NCBI GenBank assembly: GCA_964518215.1
Contig: CAZFFP010000001.1
Location: forward strand, 1-64,000
Direction of reading: 5' to 3'
Length of the DNA stretch: 64,000 bases
Source: CAYSGX01 sp964518215
GTDB lineage: Bacteria > Bacteroidota > Bacteroidia > Chitinophagales > CAIOSU01
Positions within the stretch are counted from its first letter, which is position 1. The number at the start of each line of letters is the position of its first letter. The position numbers were made by a program, and so were the translations under genes. Below are positions 50,233 through 59,884 of this stretch, piece after piece. The notes under the pieces were generated by a model that saw only the letters and a list, made by a program, of their open reading frames with translations, did not search any database and had not been told where the DNA came from.

Positions 50233-50964
50233 TCAATACCTTCCGAATTCAACTAACTGCATGATGTGTATGAAGCCGGATTCAGGCTTATCCCAATCGT
50301 TAAAAACATTATTCTTACCTAAATTTCTGGTTTCTTTATAAATGAGTCCAGTTCTTTTGGCATAGGTTTCGGTGGCAAAAACTTTCTTTATTAAGTTTTC
50401 ATTATCATGCTGTAAAATGGTAATTGTAGAATCATAAGTAATGCCTCTGACTGTTTTGGGCATATCTATTTCAGTGATGGTAAAATCCCAGTCTTTCATC
50501 CACTCGATATTATCGGTAAAGTTTAAATGCTGATTGCCTTTCCATGTTTGATTTAATCGGGGCGGAAATAACAACTTGATGATGCGCTGATTTTCTTCTG
50601 TTTTTTCGGCAACAGTTTTAGTGAGATTAGCAAACCAAATTCTATCCACCTGCCACGATGAAAGTGTATCATATCTTTTGTAGCGCTCTAAGCGGGCAGT
50701 AGGTCGTCCGGTAATATCATCGTAAAAGGATTCTACCTTTTCGAGCAAATAAAATTTTGATGTATCGCTCGAATTAGTGATGTCATAAAAATGAATAGAA
50801 TCTACTTCATAAATCCAATACATGCCCGAATCGAGCGGGAAGTATTCATACTTATAGTCTATTACAATTTTTTCGCGGTCTTTTTGGCAGCTTTGCAAAA
50901 AAAAGACACTGCCAACAATGGCACACCAACCGCAAAACCAAAATATTTTTTTTATGGAAGCCAT
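50233..50964 (-). CDS. Lipoprotein of unknown function
   Basis: The signal ends in a lipobox (VFFLQSC), so the mature protein of about 215 residues should be membrane anchored. The body contains YFPLDSGMYWIYEVDSI and NNVFNDWDKPESGFIHIMQ, with a beta-rich look. I do not recognise a characterised family. It starts the two-gene unit with the subtilase (14-nt spacing) and may be an envelope partner. Confidence 0.6.
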   Translation of the reverse strand: MASIKKIFWFCGWCAIVGSVFFLQSCQKDREKIVIDYKYEYFPLDSGMYWIYEVDSIHFYDITNSSDTSKFYLLEKVESFYDDITGRPTARLERYKRYDTLSSWQVDRIWFANLTKTVAEKTEENQRIIKLLFPPRLNQTWKGNQHLNFTDNIEWMKDWDFTITEIDMPKTVRGITYDSTITILQHDNENLIKKVFATETYAKRTGLIYKETRNLGKNNVFNDWDKPESGFIHIMQLVEFGRY

Positions 50965-51163
50965 AATACGTCAATAAAAATAAGGAAGTGTGGCGGCATG
51001 TTCAAAAAGTATTGTAAACATTCAGTCAAAGTTAAACCCCTCTCATGCAATGGAATAATAAAAGTTTCAACATTGAATTATTGGATGATAAAACAATGAG
51101 GTCAAGAAATAGAGCCTGCCGATGAAGAAAATACCATAGGCAATACATCTAATGCAAATGCTG

Positions 51164-52504
51164 CTAAACCAATATCCTCACGGGGTCTTCCAGCAGCGAA
51201 CGAAGCGTGAGCAAAAATTGAGAGCCGGTGGCTCCGTCCACCACGCGGTGGTCGCACGAAAGAGTGATTTTCATGATGTGCGCAATTACTACATTTCCGT
51301 CTTTTACAATGGGTGTATCGGTAATGCCACCAACGGCAAGTATGCAGGCATCAGGCGTATTGATGATGGCGGTGAATTCTTCAATATCGAACATTCCCAA
51401 ATTAGAAATAGTGAACGTGTTGCCCTGCATTTCATCGGGTTGCAGTTTTTTATTTTTGGCTTTTTGCGCCAACTCTTTCACTTCTGCAGCAATATGCGAA
51501 AGCGATTTTTCATTGGCAAAGCGCAGCACCGGAACCAGCAAGCCTTCGTCAACCGCCACTGCCACACCTATATGCACATGATGATTGATTCTGATTTTGT
51601 CGCCCAACCACGAACTGTTTACTTTAGGGTGCTGCCTTAATGCCGAGGCAACGGCTTTGATAATAATATCGTTGTATGAAATTTTTATGGGCGATACTTC
51701 ATTCATGGAGGCGCGGGATTTCACCGCATTTTCCATATTGATGCTCATGGTGAGGTAAAAATGTGGCGCAGTGAATTTGCTTTCTCCCAAACGCCTGGCA
51801 ATGGTTTTACGCATTTGCGATACCGCGATTTCTTCAAAACTTTCTTTGCCTGTTACATTTGGTAAAATTACTTTTGAAGCAGCGCCTTTTCCGTTGCTTT
51901 TTTCGGGCGTGAAAGATTCCACATCGCGCTTTACTATTCTGCCTTCATCGCCCGAACCTTTCACCTGTTGCAGGTCAATGCCTTTTTCCGAAGCGATTTT
52001 TTTGGCTAATGGCGATGCTTTCAATCGTCCGTCAGTGGAAGTTTCGGTTTCCTTCGCTTCTTCTTTTTCAGGCTTTTCTTCAGTTGCTTCCGCTTCTTTT
52101 ACTTTTTCTTTGCTTTCTTGTTTATCGGTTTTTTTTTCTGAAGAAGATTCTTGTTTCTCCTCAGGTTTATCTTTCGTTTTCTCTTCCGCTTTATCTACCT
52201 TTTTATCTTCCGTTTTTTCTTCTTTTACTTCTGAATTTTCTTTCAGTAAATCTTTATAAGATTCCCCCTCTTTGCCAATGACAGCAAGAATGCCATCTAC
52301 CTTCACCGCATCACCGGCTTTCACGCCTATATACAGCAGCGTGCCGTTCTGATAACTTTCCAATTCCATAGTGGCTTTGTCGGTTTCCACTTCGGCTAAC
52401 AAATCGCCCGATTTTACCTTGTCGCCCACTTTTTTGTGCCATGCCACAATAACGCCTTCTTCCATAGTGTCGCTCATGCGGGGCATTTTGATTACTTCTG
52501 CCAT
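51164..52504 (-). CDS. pdhC: Pyruvate dehydrogenase E2 (dihydrolipoamide acetyltransferase)
   Basis: The 446-residue protein has one lipoyl domain with Lys43 in EVETDKATMELE, a long Glu/Lys-rich linker (about 95-155), a peripheral-subunit-binding domain (SPLAKKIASEKGIDLQQVKG), and the catalytic core ending SCDHRVVDGATGSQFL with the active-site His and Asp. It transfers acetyl groups to CoA. E1-beta lies about 5 kb away rather than adjacent. Only one lipoyl domain is present, which is common in this phylum. Confidence 0.93.
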   Translation of the reverse strand: MAEVIKMPRMSDTMEEGVIVAWHKKVGDKVKSGDLLAEVETDKATMELESYQNGTLLYIGVKAGDAVKVDGILAVIGKEGESYKDLLKENSEVKEEKTEDKKVDKAEEKTKDKPEEKQESSSEKKTDKQESKEKVKEAEATEEKPEKEEAKETETSTDGRLKASPLAKKIASEKGIDLQQVKGSGDEGRIVKRDVESFTPEKSNGKGAASKVILPNVTGKESFEEIAVSQMRKTIARRLGESKFTAPHFYLTMSINMENAVKSRASMNEVSPIKISYNDIIIKAVASALRQHPKVNSSWLGDKIRINHHVHIGVAVAVDEGLLVPVLRFANEKSLSHIAAEVKELAQKAKNKKLQPDEMQGNTFTISNLGMFDIEEFTAIINTPDACILAVGGITDTPIVKDGNVVIAHIMKITLSCDHRVVDGATGSQFLLTLRSLLEDPVRILV

Positions 52505-52565
52505 AGCTTTTTATTTTTTTTAGCCTTCAACCATTAGCTGTAAGCCTTAAGATTATTCAATGAAA

Positions 52566-53180
52566 TTAAACCTTATCGGCAATGTTATCTACGATTCCAT
52601 ACTCAAGAGCTTCTTTGGAATTCATCCAATAGTCGCGGTTAAAATCTTTCATGATTTTTTCAAATGTTTGCCCGCAATTTTCGGCAAGAATACGTGCGCC
52701 TAATTCTTTGGTGCGGATGATTTCGCGAGCCGTAATTTCCAAATCGGCAGCCGTGCCTTGCGCGCCACCAATACTCGGTTGGTGAATCATTACCCTGCCG
52801 TTGGGCCATATATAACGATGACCTTTTTCTCCATGCGACAACAACAACGAACCCATAGAAGCAGCCAATCCCATGCAAATGGTATAAACCGGAGATTTGA
52901 TGAGTTTCATGGTATCCATCATCACCATGCCCGAAGTAACAATGCCTCCGGGGCTATTGATATAAAAATGAATGGGCTTGCCCGAATCGCTGGCATCGAG
53001 ATATAATAAACGATTCACCACTTGCTCGGCAGTTTTATCGGTAACTGCGCCCCAAAGAAAAACTTTGCGCTGCTCTAAAAATTTTTTCTCGAAGCGACCA
53101 AATTCAGAAAATGTTTTGGCAATATCGCTTTCCGGCATATCGGGGTCTTCGTTTCCGGTAAAAAGTTTGTGCTCTATCAT
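52566..53180 (-). CDS. clpP: ATP-dependent Clp protease proteolytic subunit
   Basis: The 204-residue protein has the serine triad Ser108 (GLAASMGS), His133 (MIHQPS) and Asp183 (NRDYWM), with the spacing of known ClpP. INSPGGIVTSGM is also diagnostic. With ClpX or ClpA it degrades unfolded and tagged proteins in the cytoplasm. The gene stands before pdhC on the same strand with a 61-nt spacer. clpX is not in the window. Confidence 0.95.
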   Translation of the reverse strand: MIEHKLFTGNEDPDMPESDIAKTFSEFGRFEKKFLEQRKVFLWGAVTDKTAEQVVNRLLYLDASDSGKPIHFYINSPGGIVTSGMVMMDTMKLIKSPVYTICMGLAASMGSLLLSHGEKGHRYIWPNGRVMIHQPSIGGAQGTAADLEITAREIIRTKELGARILAENCGQTFEKIMKDFNRDYWMNSKEALEYGIVDNIADKV

Positions 53181-53463
53181 AAAATAGTTTTGATTTGTTT
53201 TTCAGGGTAAAGCTAATAAGAAAAAGGAATGTTTGAGTGCGGCTCATCAACAAATACATGTGAGTTTGTTTTATGACCAAAATAATACAGATATAAAGTT
53301 CGGAAATGGTATATTTGAATAAAACACTAATGCTATATGAGCAACATTAAAATTCAATCGCGAAGTATGCTGCAAGACAAACTTCATTTGTGCAAAGGAA
53401 AAATAATAGTGCCATAAAATACAGACAGATGAAAACACCAACTTGCAATCAAAGCCCAAAACT

Positions 53464-53545
53464 CTCCCCCTTTTTAAGGGGGAGCGCCCGAAGGGCGAGG
53501 GGGAATTTTTCTTCTCCTTTGGAGAAGGTGTCCCGCTTGCGGGAC
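53464..53545. repeat. Cluster of four adjacent hairpins
   Basis: Four perfect hairpins lie almost end to end: CTCCCCCTT/AAGGGGGAG (53464-53484), CGCCC/GGGCG (53485-53497), CTTCTCC/GGAGAAG (53511-53527) and GTCCCGC/GCGGGAC (53530-53545). Loops are 2-3 nt. They fill part of the 414-bp gene-free spacer 53181-53594. The rest of that spacer shows no gene. Confidence 0.65.
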
Positions 53546-53594
53546 GGATGAGGCATAAACAATTAATCATAAAAAACTTCTTAAAACAATAGTT

Positions 53595-55034
53595 ATGAAA
53601 GCAATACTAAAACTAACCGTTACAGTGCTAATTAGTTTTTCACTGTCTGCTCAATCTCATTTTAAACCGGAAGTTTTAAATGGCAGCCCGATGACAGGTT
53701 TTTGTGAAAATTTTTATTTGTTTACGATTAATGACACCATTAATAATCAATTCTTAATAGAAACTCATAACTGGTTTTTTAATTCTGACATTTTTCATGA
53801 TACTATTTCAGGACTGAACAGCCCTTGGCATGTTGGAGCATCTTTTTTTAATTATACAATAGATTTTTCATACAGGAGTATAAATGCTTTTGGATATAAA
53901 AACTATATTAATAATGGCAACATTGATAATTTCGATACCACTATTGTTTTTAATAATGAAATTTATACCGTTTTTCATTTATCAAATCGGTTTTCGGAGG
54001 GAAATTATTTTAATGTAATTACTTTCGATTATGCCGGTAGTGTGTTTTATGTGTATCGAAATTCTCTTCCAATTTATATTAGTTCAAATAATATAGCTTT
54101 TCAGTTGATTGACTCTTTTTCTATAGCATCTAAAAAAATAGAAATGGTTAACAATGTTATAAGGATACCGGCATGGCAGAACTTTCCCGAAAGGCTTAAC
54201 CAAGCTGTATTTATGGGTAGGGACAGTTTAAATAGAGTTGAATTGTTTTACTTAAGAATTCCGCTGTTTAATAATGATAATACGGTAAAAATTACAAGAA
54301 ATGTGCTGTTTAATGAAGAAGTAAATACTGTTCACTTTGCAAGTTTAACAGATAGCATATTGTATTTTCTGTCAAGCAATGCCGGAGAAGTATATGCACA
54401 CTCATTTAACATTAATGATAGCATTTTCAGTATTGATACTATTGGTGCATTTCCTCAACCAATATCTATTTTCGGAAATAACGAAAATGAAATTTATTTA
54501 TCCTATCCTATGCTTGATAGCCTTGGCAATGCTATAGACAGTGTAAATATGATTAGGCTAAATGTCAATAATTGGTTGGTAATAGATACATCTGTTATAC
54601 CATTTATACCTGATACTATTATTTATGTGAATCCCGAAATTATTATTCATCATCACGACTCTACTAAACAATACCTGTCAACTTATAACTTCACTTCAAA
54701 TACTTTTGATACTTTCTACGAAACTACCGCTTCCGGCTTTATACAATATTCTGTTAACCCGTGGTGCATAGCAAGTGTAAACGATACTGAACTAATGCCA
54801 TATAAAATATTCCCCAACCCCACCAACAATCAAATAAATATTCAAGGCGAAATGCAACATATTAGAGATGTAACCATTTGCGATGTGTCTGGTAAAAATC
54901 AGCAACATACTTTGCTTAAAACAGATGATAACCTTTATGTCAGCGATATTTCCAAATTGTCTGATGGTCTCTACTTTTTGCAAATCCACCTCACCAACGG
55001 TGAAACTTTGACTAAGAAAATCATGAAGCATTAG
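53595..55034 (+). CDS. Secreted protein with T9SS tail, unknown function
   Basis: A signal peptide (MKAILKLTVTVLISFSLSAQ) precedes 370 residues of mostly beta-type, Asn/Ser-rich sequence, and a T9SS type A sorting domain at the end (IFPNPTNNQINIQG, LSDGLYFLQIHL, KKIMKH). It is therefore expected at the cell surface or outside. The middle has no family I recognise; repeats such as FSIASKKIEMVNNV and DSIFSIDTIGAFPQPISIFG could be a beta-propeller-like fold. It has no close operon partner. Confidence 0.7.
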   Translation: MKAILKLTVTVLISFSLSAQSHFKPEVLNGSPMTGFCENFYLFTINDTINNQFLIETHNWFFNSDIFHDTISGLNSPWHVGASFFNYTIDFSYRSINAFGYKNYINNGNIDNFDTTIVFNNEIYTVFHLSNRFSEGNYFNVITFDYAGSVFYVYRNSLPIYISSNNIAFQLIDSFSIASKKIEMVNNVIRIPAWQNFPERLNQAVFMGRDSLNRVELFYLRIPLFNNDNTVKITRNVLFNEEVNTVHFASLTDSILYFLSSNAGEVYAHSFNINDSIFSIDTIGAFPQPISIFGNNENEIYLSYPMLDSLGNAIDSVNMIRLNVNNWLVIDTSVIPFIPDTIIYVNPEIIIHHHDSTKQYLSTYNFTSNTFDTFYETTASGFIQYSVNPWCIASVNDTELMPYKIFPNPTNNQINIQGEMQHIRDVTICDVSGKNQQHTLLKTDDNLYVSDISKLSDGLYFLQIHLTNGETLTKKIMKH

Positions 55035-55087
55035 CCCACAACCTTCAACCGCCCGATAATATCAAATCATTCAGTTAGGTGGAGCCG

Positions 55088-56044
55088 TTACAATTTTCGT
55101 TTACGCTGCCTTTTGGAAATGTATGATTGCACGGCAGATTTGGTAGTCAACCAATCTCTGCCTTCTTTATAAGCATCTATTTTTCCCTGCCTTGCCAACA
55201 GGCTGATGTATTCCTGTCCGTATGGCCCGGCTTCTTCGGCTACAATATCGGAAATAGGCACATACTCTTCGGCATTAGGGAAAGCTCCCAAATAAATATC
55301 TAAGGAGCGTTCCAATGCCTGTATCATGAGCAAAATAATTTTGCCGTAAGCGCCTGCATTAGCTTGGTTGAGCGCATCGTAATATTTCTTTCGGTCGTTG
55401 CGCAAAATAATGGCGGGCGGAAAACCGGAGCGCATCAACAGCAAATTCATCACTAAGCGAACCGTTCTGCCATTGCCATCGAAAAAAGGATGAATCCAAA
55501 CAAACCGATGATGAAAAATGGCAGCCAGAAGAATATCGCTTAGTTTCATTTCATTTTTGTTGACAAATGCAATCAGTTCTTCAAGCAATGACGGAACTTT
55601 TACCGCATTGGGAGGCTTAAAATTTGCTCCTACAATGCGAACACTGCCATTACGCAATCTGCCGGCAAAATCTTTTTCAATTTTATTCATCACCATCTCA
55701 TGCACATTGAGAATATCTCTCTCGCTGATTTGGTATTCAGGCTGCACCAACGATTCGAGATATGCAATAGCCTCATGATGATTGGTAATTTCGAAATGCT
55801 CGCGTAGCGACTTGCCCTTCACGGTCATGCCTTCTTCAAGCACCATACGGGTTTCATTAAGCGTAAGCGTGTTTCCTTCTATACCGTTACTATTGTATGT
55901 CCATTCTACAAAAAGCCCTTCTTTAATTTTTTGCATAGCAATAGCAGGCAATAGTCTTCTTTCAGACAATTGCTTTTTCTTTTTCTCCAAACGTTCAATC
56001 TGAGCTTCGAAGGTTTTAATATCGTCAAGGTCTATTTTCCACAT
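55088..56044 (-). CDS. Fic family protein with N-terminal inhibitory motif
   Basis: The Fic core motif HPFFDGNGRTVRLV carries the catalytic His and the phosphate-binding loop, so it should transfer AMP or a similar group to target proteins. Upstream, SNGIEGN fits the inhibitory helix pattern (S/T)xxxE(G/N) of class II Fic proteins, whose Glu blocks ATP binding. A C-terminal winged-helix-like part (SLLARQGKIDAYKEGRDWL) is typical. The target is unknown. A TAAATTTG element lies just upstream, giving little or no leader. Confidence 0.88.
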   Translation of the reverse strand: MWKIDLDDIKTFEAQIERLEKKKKQLSERRLLPAIAMQKIKEGLFVEWTYNSNGIEGNTLTLNETRMVLEEGMTVKGKSLREHFEITNHHEAIAYLESLVQPEYQISERDILNVHEMVMNKIEKDFAGRLRNGSVRIVGANFKPPNAVKVPSLLEELIAFVNKNEMKLSDILLAAIFHHRFVWIHPFFDGNGRTVRLVMNLLLMRSGFPPAIILRNDRKKYYDALNQANAGAYGKIILLMIQALERSLDIYLGAFPNAEEYVPISDIVAEEAGPYGQEYISLLARQGKIDAYKEGRDWLTTKSAVQSYISKRQRKRKL

Positions 56045-56051
56045 AACCCCA

Positions 56052-56059
56052 CAAATTTA
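56052..56059 (-). promoter_or_regulatory. TAnnTTTG -7 element for the fic gene
   Basis: The minus strand reads TAAATTTG, ending 8 nt before the ATG at 56044. If used, the transcript would be nearly leaderless. Confidence 0.35.
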
Positions 56060-56206
56060 CTAATATCGGTTTGCCTTTAAAAACATTTTATCCGATATTA
56101 ATACATTGAAGCAATTTTTTAATTCGAGATTAAGAAACTGGATAAGACGCAATATTTCAAAGCTTGGTTATATGCTTGCTTCCATGGGGATTTAAAAGGG
56201 GGTAAA

Positions 56207-56845
56207 TTATTCACTGTCAGTTATCCTGAATGCAATTCCATTTATTTTTCTTAAGACTACATCAGGTCCCTTTATCAAAATATTGTCGATTATAATAGCA
56301 TCACCATTTTCTACATCATGCAATAAAGAAATAATATTGCTATTGAATACCGGACCGATATTTTTTTCATGAAATATTCCTCTGATAGAAAAAAGACTGA
56401 AGTTGAAAGAAATAATTTCAAATTTTGCATCAAAATCGAAATTCTCTAAATATGCTACTACCCCCTTTTGAACTCTCAATTTTGCTTTTGAGATTTCTCC
56501 ATTAATAACTCCTCCTACAGTTGCAAAAGGGTCAGGAATTCTTTTTACTCGAAATGATTGTTCAAGTATAGTTCTGTTTTCCTTATCAGAAATCTTTATT
56601 ACTACCTTTCCTGGTTTTAAAACCTTTACTGAATATTTGCAGAAGTTATTTTCAAACTTAATTATTTCCCCTTGAGAAATTTCAATCAACAAATCTTTGC
56701 AAGCATATTTTTCTAATGCTATTGATATTGGATTATCTACGCCAATGTAAAGCACATTCATTTTATCTGCTGAAACAACAGCGCAGTTTTGAGCAAAAAC
56801 AACTTTAATTGCAAGCAGATGAATAAGAAACAAAAATATCCTCAT
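56207..56845 (-). CDS. GldM C-terminal-domain-like secreted protein
   Basis: A signal peptide (MRIFLFLIHLLAIKVVFAQ) is followed by VVSADKMNVLYIGVDNPISI, the hallmark of the periplasmic part of GldM, the motor-linked component of the T9SS and gliding machinery. Then come KPGKVVIKISDKENRT, RVKRIPDPFATVGGVINGEI and a C-terminal beta domain. Full GldM is about 510 residues with an N-terminal membrane helix; this 212-residue protein holds only the C-terminal domains behind a cleavable signal. It could modulate or compete with GldM, or serve another envelope role. Function is inferred. Confidence 0.75.
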   Translation of the reverse strand: MRIFLFLIHLLAIKVVFAQNCAVVSADKMNVLYIGVDNPISIALEKYACKDLLIEISQGEIIKFENNFCKYSVKVLKPGKVVIKISDKENRTILEQSFRVKRIPDPFATVGGVINGEISKAKLRVQKGVVAYLENFDFDAKFEIISFNFSLFSIRGIFHEKNIGPVFNSNIISLLHDVENGDAIIIDNILIKGPDVVLRKINGIAFRITDSE

Positions 56846-56919
56846 GAATTACATTTGCTTGAAAACGAAACATAAAAAATAATAATTGCCGAAAAGACAC
56901 AAAACACAAATGAGCCTGA

Positions 56920-58299
56920 CTATTGTTTTTTGCTCAGCAGCGCATACTTCTCATAAAAATGCACAATGGTTTCTATGCCGATATAGAAATTTTTCAACCC
57001 GAAATGCTCGTTAGGCGAATGTATGGCATCGCTGTCTAAGCCAAAACCCATGAGTAGGGTTTTCAGGCCCAGCACTTCTTCAAATAAAGCCACAATAGGA
57101 ATGCTGCCTCCGGTGCGCAAAGGAATAGGTTTCTTTCCAAATGTTTCAGTAATGGCTTGTTCGGCTGCCTGATAGCCAATAGAATCGGTAGGCGTAACGA
57201 CAGGCTTACCGCCATGATGATAGGTTACCTTTACTTTCACCGAAGGCGGAGCAATAGTTTGAATATGCTTCTCAAACAGTTGGCTTATTTTTTCATCGTT
57301 CTGATGAGGCACTAAACGCATCGAAATTTTGGCATAAGCCTTTGATGGCAAAACGGTTTTTGCGCCCTCACCTGTATAGCCACCCCATATACCGTTCACA
57401 TCGAGGGTAGGACGAATGGAAGTGCGCTCCAATGTGGTGTAGCCCGATTCGCCCGCTACATCATTAATGTTTAAATGTTTTTTATACTCTTCAATATCGA
57501 AAGGCGCTTGTGCCATAGCGGCTCTCTCCTCCAAATGAACCGTTGCCACATCATCGTAAAATCCAGGAATGATTATGTGCTTGTCTTCGTCCTGAAGCGA
57601 AGCAATCATTTGGCATAATACATTGATGGGATTGGCAACTGCGCCCCCGTAAACACCCGAATGTAAATCGCGATTGGGACCGGTGACCTCCATTTCCATA
57701 TAACTCAGTCCGCGCAAACCGGTGGTGATGGTGGGCGTTTCCAGCGAAAGCATGGAAGTATCGGAAACAAGAATAATATCGGCTTTCAGGCGGTCTTTAT
57801 TGTCGCGAATGAAAGGCGCAAGATTGGGTGAGCCCACTTCTTCTTCGCCCTCTATCATAAACTTCACATTGCAAGGCAACAGTTGGTTTTGAATCATGAT
57901 TTCAAAAGCCTTGATGTGCATATACATTTGCCCTTTGTCATCGCAGGCACCGCGGGCATAAATTTTTTCGTTGCGAATCACCGGCTCAAACGGTGGCGTA
58001 TCCCACAGTTCAAAAGGGTCGGCAGGTTGCACATCGTAATGCCCGTAAACCAGCACGGTGGGCAGTGAAGGGTCTATTATTTTTTCACCGTAAACAATCG
58101 GGAAGCCATCGGTAGGACACACTTCCACTTCATCGCATCCGGCAGCTATAAGTTTTTCTTTAATAAACTCTGAAGCTTCAAACACATCATCGCGATATTC
58201 GGGGTCGGCACTTACCGAAGGAATACTGAGCAGTTCGAAAAGCTCGTCTAAAAAACGTTGTTTATTATTCTCGAAATAGTCTTTAAAAGAAGGCATCAT
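56920..58299 (-). CDS. M20 family dipeptidase
   Basis: The 459-residue protein has the M20 signatures VYGHYDVQPADPFELW, YARGACDDKGQMYMH with the bridging Asp, and MIEGEEEVGSPNL with the catalytic Glu. A lid/dimer domain lies at about 210-370 and final ligands in AIHSPNEHFG. It cleaves dipeptides, probably in the cytoplasm since no signal is seen. The start could be either of two adjacent ATGs. A TAATTTTG element lies 23 nt upstream. Confidence 0.92.
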   Translation of the reverse strand: MMPSFKDYFENNKQRFLDELFELLSIPSVSADPEYRDDVFEASEFIKEKLIAAGCDEVEVCPTDGFPIVYGEKIIDPSLPTVLVYGHYDVQPADPFELWDTPPFEPVIRNEKIYARGACDDKGQMYMHIKAFEIMIQNQLLPCNVKFMIEGEEEVGSPNLAPFIRDNKDRLKADIILVSDTSMLSLETPTITTGLRGLSYMEMEVTGPNRDLHSGVYGGAVANPINVLCQMIASLQDEDKHIIIPGFYDDVATVHLEERAAMAQAPFDIEEYKKHLNINDVAGESGYTTLERTSIRPTLDVNGIWGGYTGEGAKTVLPSKAYAKISMRLVPHQNDEKISQLFEKHIQTIAPPSVKVKVTYHHGGKPVVTPTDSIGYQAAEQAITETFGKKPIPLRTGGSIPIVALFEEVLGLKTLLMGFGLDSDAIHSPNEHFGLKNFYIGIETIVHFYEKYALLSKKQ

Positions 58300-58321
58300 T
58301 GAAAGCGGTTGGTGAGTTGGA

Positions 58322-58329
58322 CAAAATTA
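58322..58329 (-). promoter_or_regulatory. TAnnTTTG -7 element for the dipeptidase
   Basis: The minus strand reads TAATTTTG, an exact match 23 nt upstream of the start. Confidence 0.45.
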
Positions 58330-58410
58330 GGGAAAAAGCTGTGATGCATTGATTTACATGATTTTAGAGGGAATATCAATCTTTGATCCTAAATGAACAC
58401 CATTTGTAAC

Positions 58411-59289
58411 CTACAATTCCTGAATTTGCGCCTTCAACTCTTTGTGCAGCTTTTCTGAAACAGTAACCAATGGCAAACGAACCGTATCGGTTTTGATGAC
58501 GCCCAAAATATTCAAAGCGGCTTTCACTCCGGCAGGATTTCCTTCGGCAAACAGATTTGAAGTAATATCGAGCAAAGCATAGTGGTTTTTATGTGCTTTG
58601 GCGTTGTCATTCTTTAAGCCCAAGCGCACCATATCAGAAAACTGTTTGGGGAAAGCATTTGCCACCACCGAAATTACTCCATCGAAACCCAAAGCCACCA
58701 ATGGCAGCGTGTAAGCATCATCGCCCGAAATGAGCAGAAAACCTTTGGGGCGGTTTTTTACCAACTGCATACACTGATTGAAATCGCCCGAAGCTTCTTT
58801 AACGGCAATAATATTTTTAAAATCTTTTGCCAATCGCAAAGTGGTAGCGGCTGCAATATTCGTAGCCGTTCTTCCCGGAACATTATAAAGTATTATCGGC
58901 TTTGAGGTGGAACCCGCAATGGCTTTATAATGTTGATAAATTCCTTCCTGTGTAGGCTTGTTGTAGTAAGGACTTACCGAAAGAATGGCGGCAACATTTT
59001 TCAAGTCGGCATTCTTTACATCATCTATTACGGCAGCAGTATTGTTGCCGCCAAATCCTACCACCAAAGGAACACGTTTCTTTACCGTTTCAACTGTGAA
59101 TTGCAACACTTGCTTTTTTTCTTCTTTGGTCATGGTAGCGGTTTCGCCTGTAGTGCCCAGCGACACTATGTATTCCACTTTGCCTTTAATTACATGATTG
59201 ATGACGCTTTCCAATCCTTTAAAATCAATACTGCCATCGGCATTAAAAGGAGTAACAAGCGCGACTCCTGTTCCTTTAAGTTGTTGCAT
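58411..59289 (-). CDS. dapA: 4-hydroxy-tetrahydrodipicolinate synthase
   Basis: The 292-residue TIM-barrel enzyme has SLGTTGETATMTKEEK, ILYNVPGRTATN with the catalytic Tyr, and IAVKEASGDFNQC with the Schiff-base Lys. It condenses pyruvate with aspartate semialdehyde, the first committed step to lysine and diaminopimelate. The start overlaps the DUF6913 gene end by 14 nt, so they are cotranscribed. Length is typical. Confidence 0.95.
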   Translation of the reverse strand: MQQLKGTGVALVTPFNADGSIDFKGLESVINHVIKGKVEYIVSLGTTGETATMTKEEKKQVLQFTVETVKKRVPLVVGFGGNNTAAVIDDVKNADLKNVAAILSVSPYYNKPTQEGIYQHYKAIAGSTSKPIILYNVPGRTATNIAAATTLRLAKDFKNIIAVKEASGDFNQCMQLVKNRPKGFLLISGDDAYTLPLVALGFDGVISVVANAFPKQFSDMVRLGLKNDNAKAHKNHYALLDITSNLFAEGNPAGVKAALNILGVIKTDTVRLPLVTVSEKLHKELKAQIQEL

Positions 59290-59821
59290 GAGTATGAAGT
59301 TGTTTTAAATAATGTTCTGATTGTGTTATAAATTGTTGCAGCGTGTCTTGTTCTTTGAGTGAAATCATTAAATCGCTGCAATGCGTTTTCATTTCGTCAT
59401 ATCTGCCAACGCGGTATTTGGCTTTTGAAAGCGCTGAAAGATATTCCAAAGGCAAACATTCTTTCATATAAAAATTCAAAAGCAAATCGAATTCTTTGTC
59501 GGCATATTCATCAAGAATATTCTTTTGCGGAATAAATTTCCAATCAACTGCTTTAGCGGTGAAATAATGCAGCGGAATAGAAACATCTTTATCGGGCTTT
59601 TTAAAATATCCAATCGCATCTGTTTTTTTACCTTCCTGCTGCAATTTCTTCATGTAGTTTTTCACCAGATTAATTTCATTTACCGAAGAAGCATCGAAAA
59701 AAATACAAACTGTTTTTACTTCATTCCAACTCATAACTTTCCTGTCAAAACGGGTTTCTGAAATGCTTTTCAGCAACGCTCTTTGATAAAACCATTTTTT
59801 GATATTTTTCAGTAGTTTCAC
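59276..59821 (-). CDS. DUF6913-type protein of unknown function
   Basis: The 181-residue protein is basic at the N-terminus (MKLLKNIKKWFYQRALLKSI), then has TVCIFFDASSVNEINLVKNY and FDLLLNFYMKECLPLEYLSA, which is the pattern of DUF6913 proteins found next to dapA in Bacteroidota. No catalytic motif is evident. It overlaps dapA by 14 nt. The linkage suggests a supporting role in cell-wall precursor synthesis, which is inference. Confidence 0.7.
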   Translation of the reverse strand: MKLLKNIKKWFYQRALLKSISETRFDRKVMSWNEVKTVCIFFDASSVNEINLVKNYMKKLQQEGKKTDAIGYFKKPDKDVSIPLHYFTAKAVDWKFIPQKNILDEYADKEFDLLLNFYMKECLPLEYLSALSKAKYRVGRYDEMKTHCSDLMISLKEQDTLQQFITQSEHYLKQLHTHATT

Positions 59822-59884
59822 AACGGGAATGCAAAAGTAAATGATAAGATTTTAGTAATGATCGGGCTTACTTTAACGTGGGCA

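Noticed and set aside
52009..52281. Leu/Ser/Phe-rich frames opposite the pdhC linker
   Set aside because: They mirror the Glu/Lys-rich linker of the E2 protein on the other strand and are composition artefacts.
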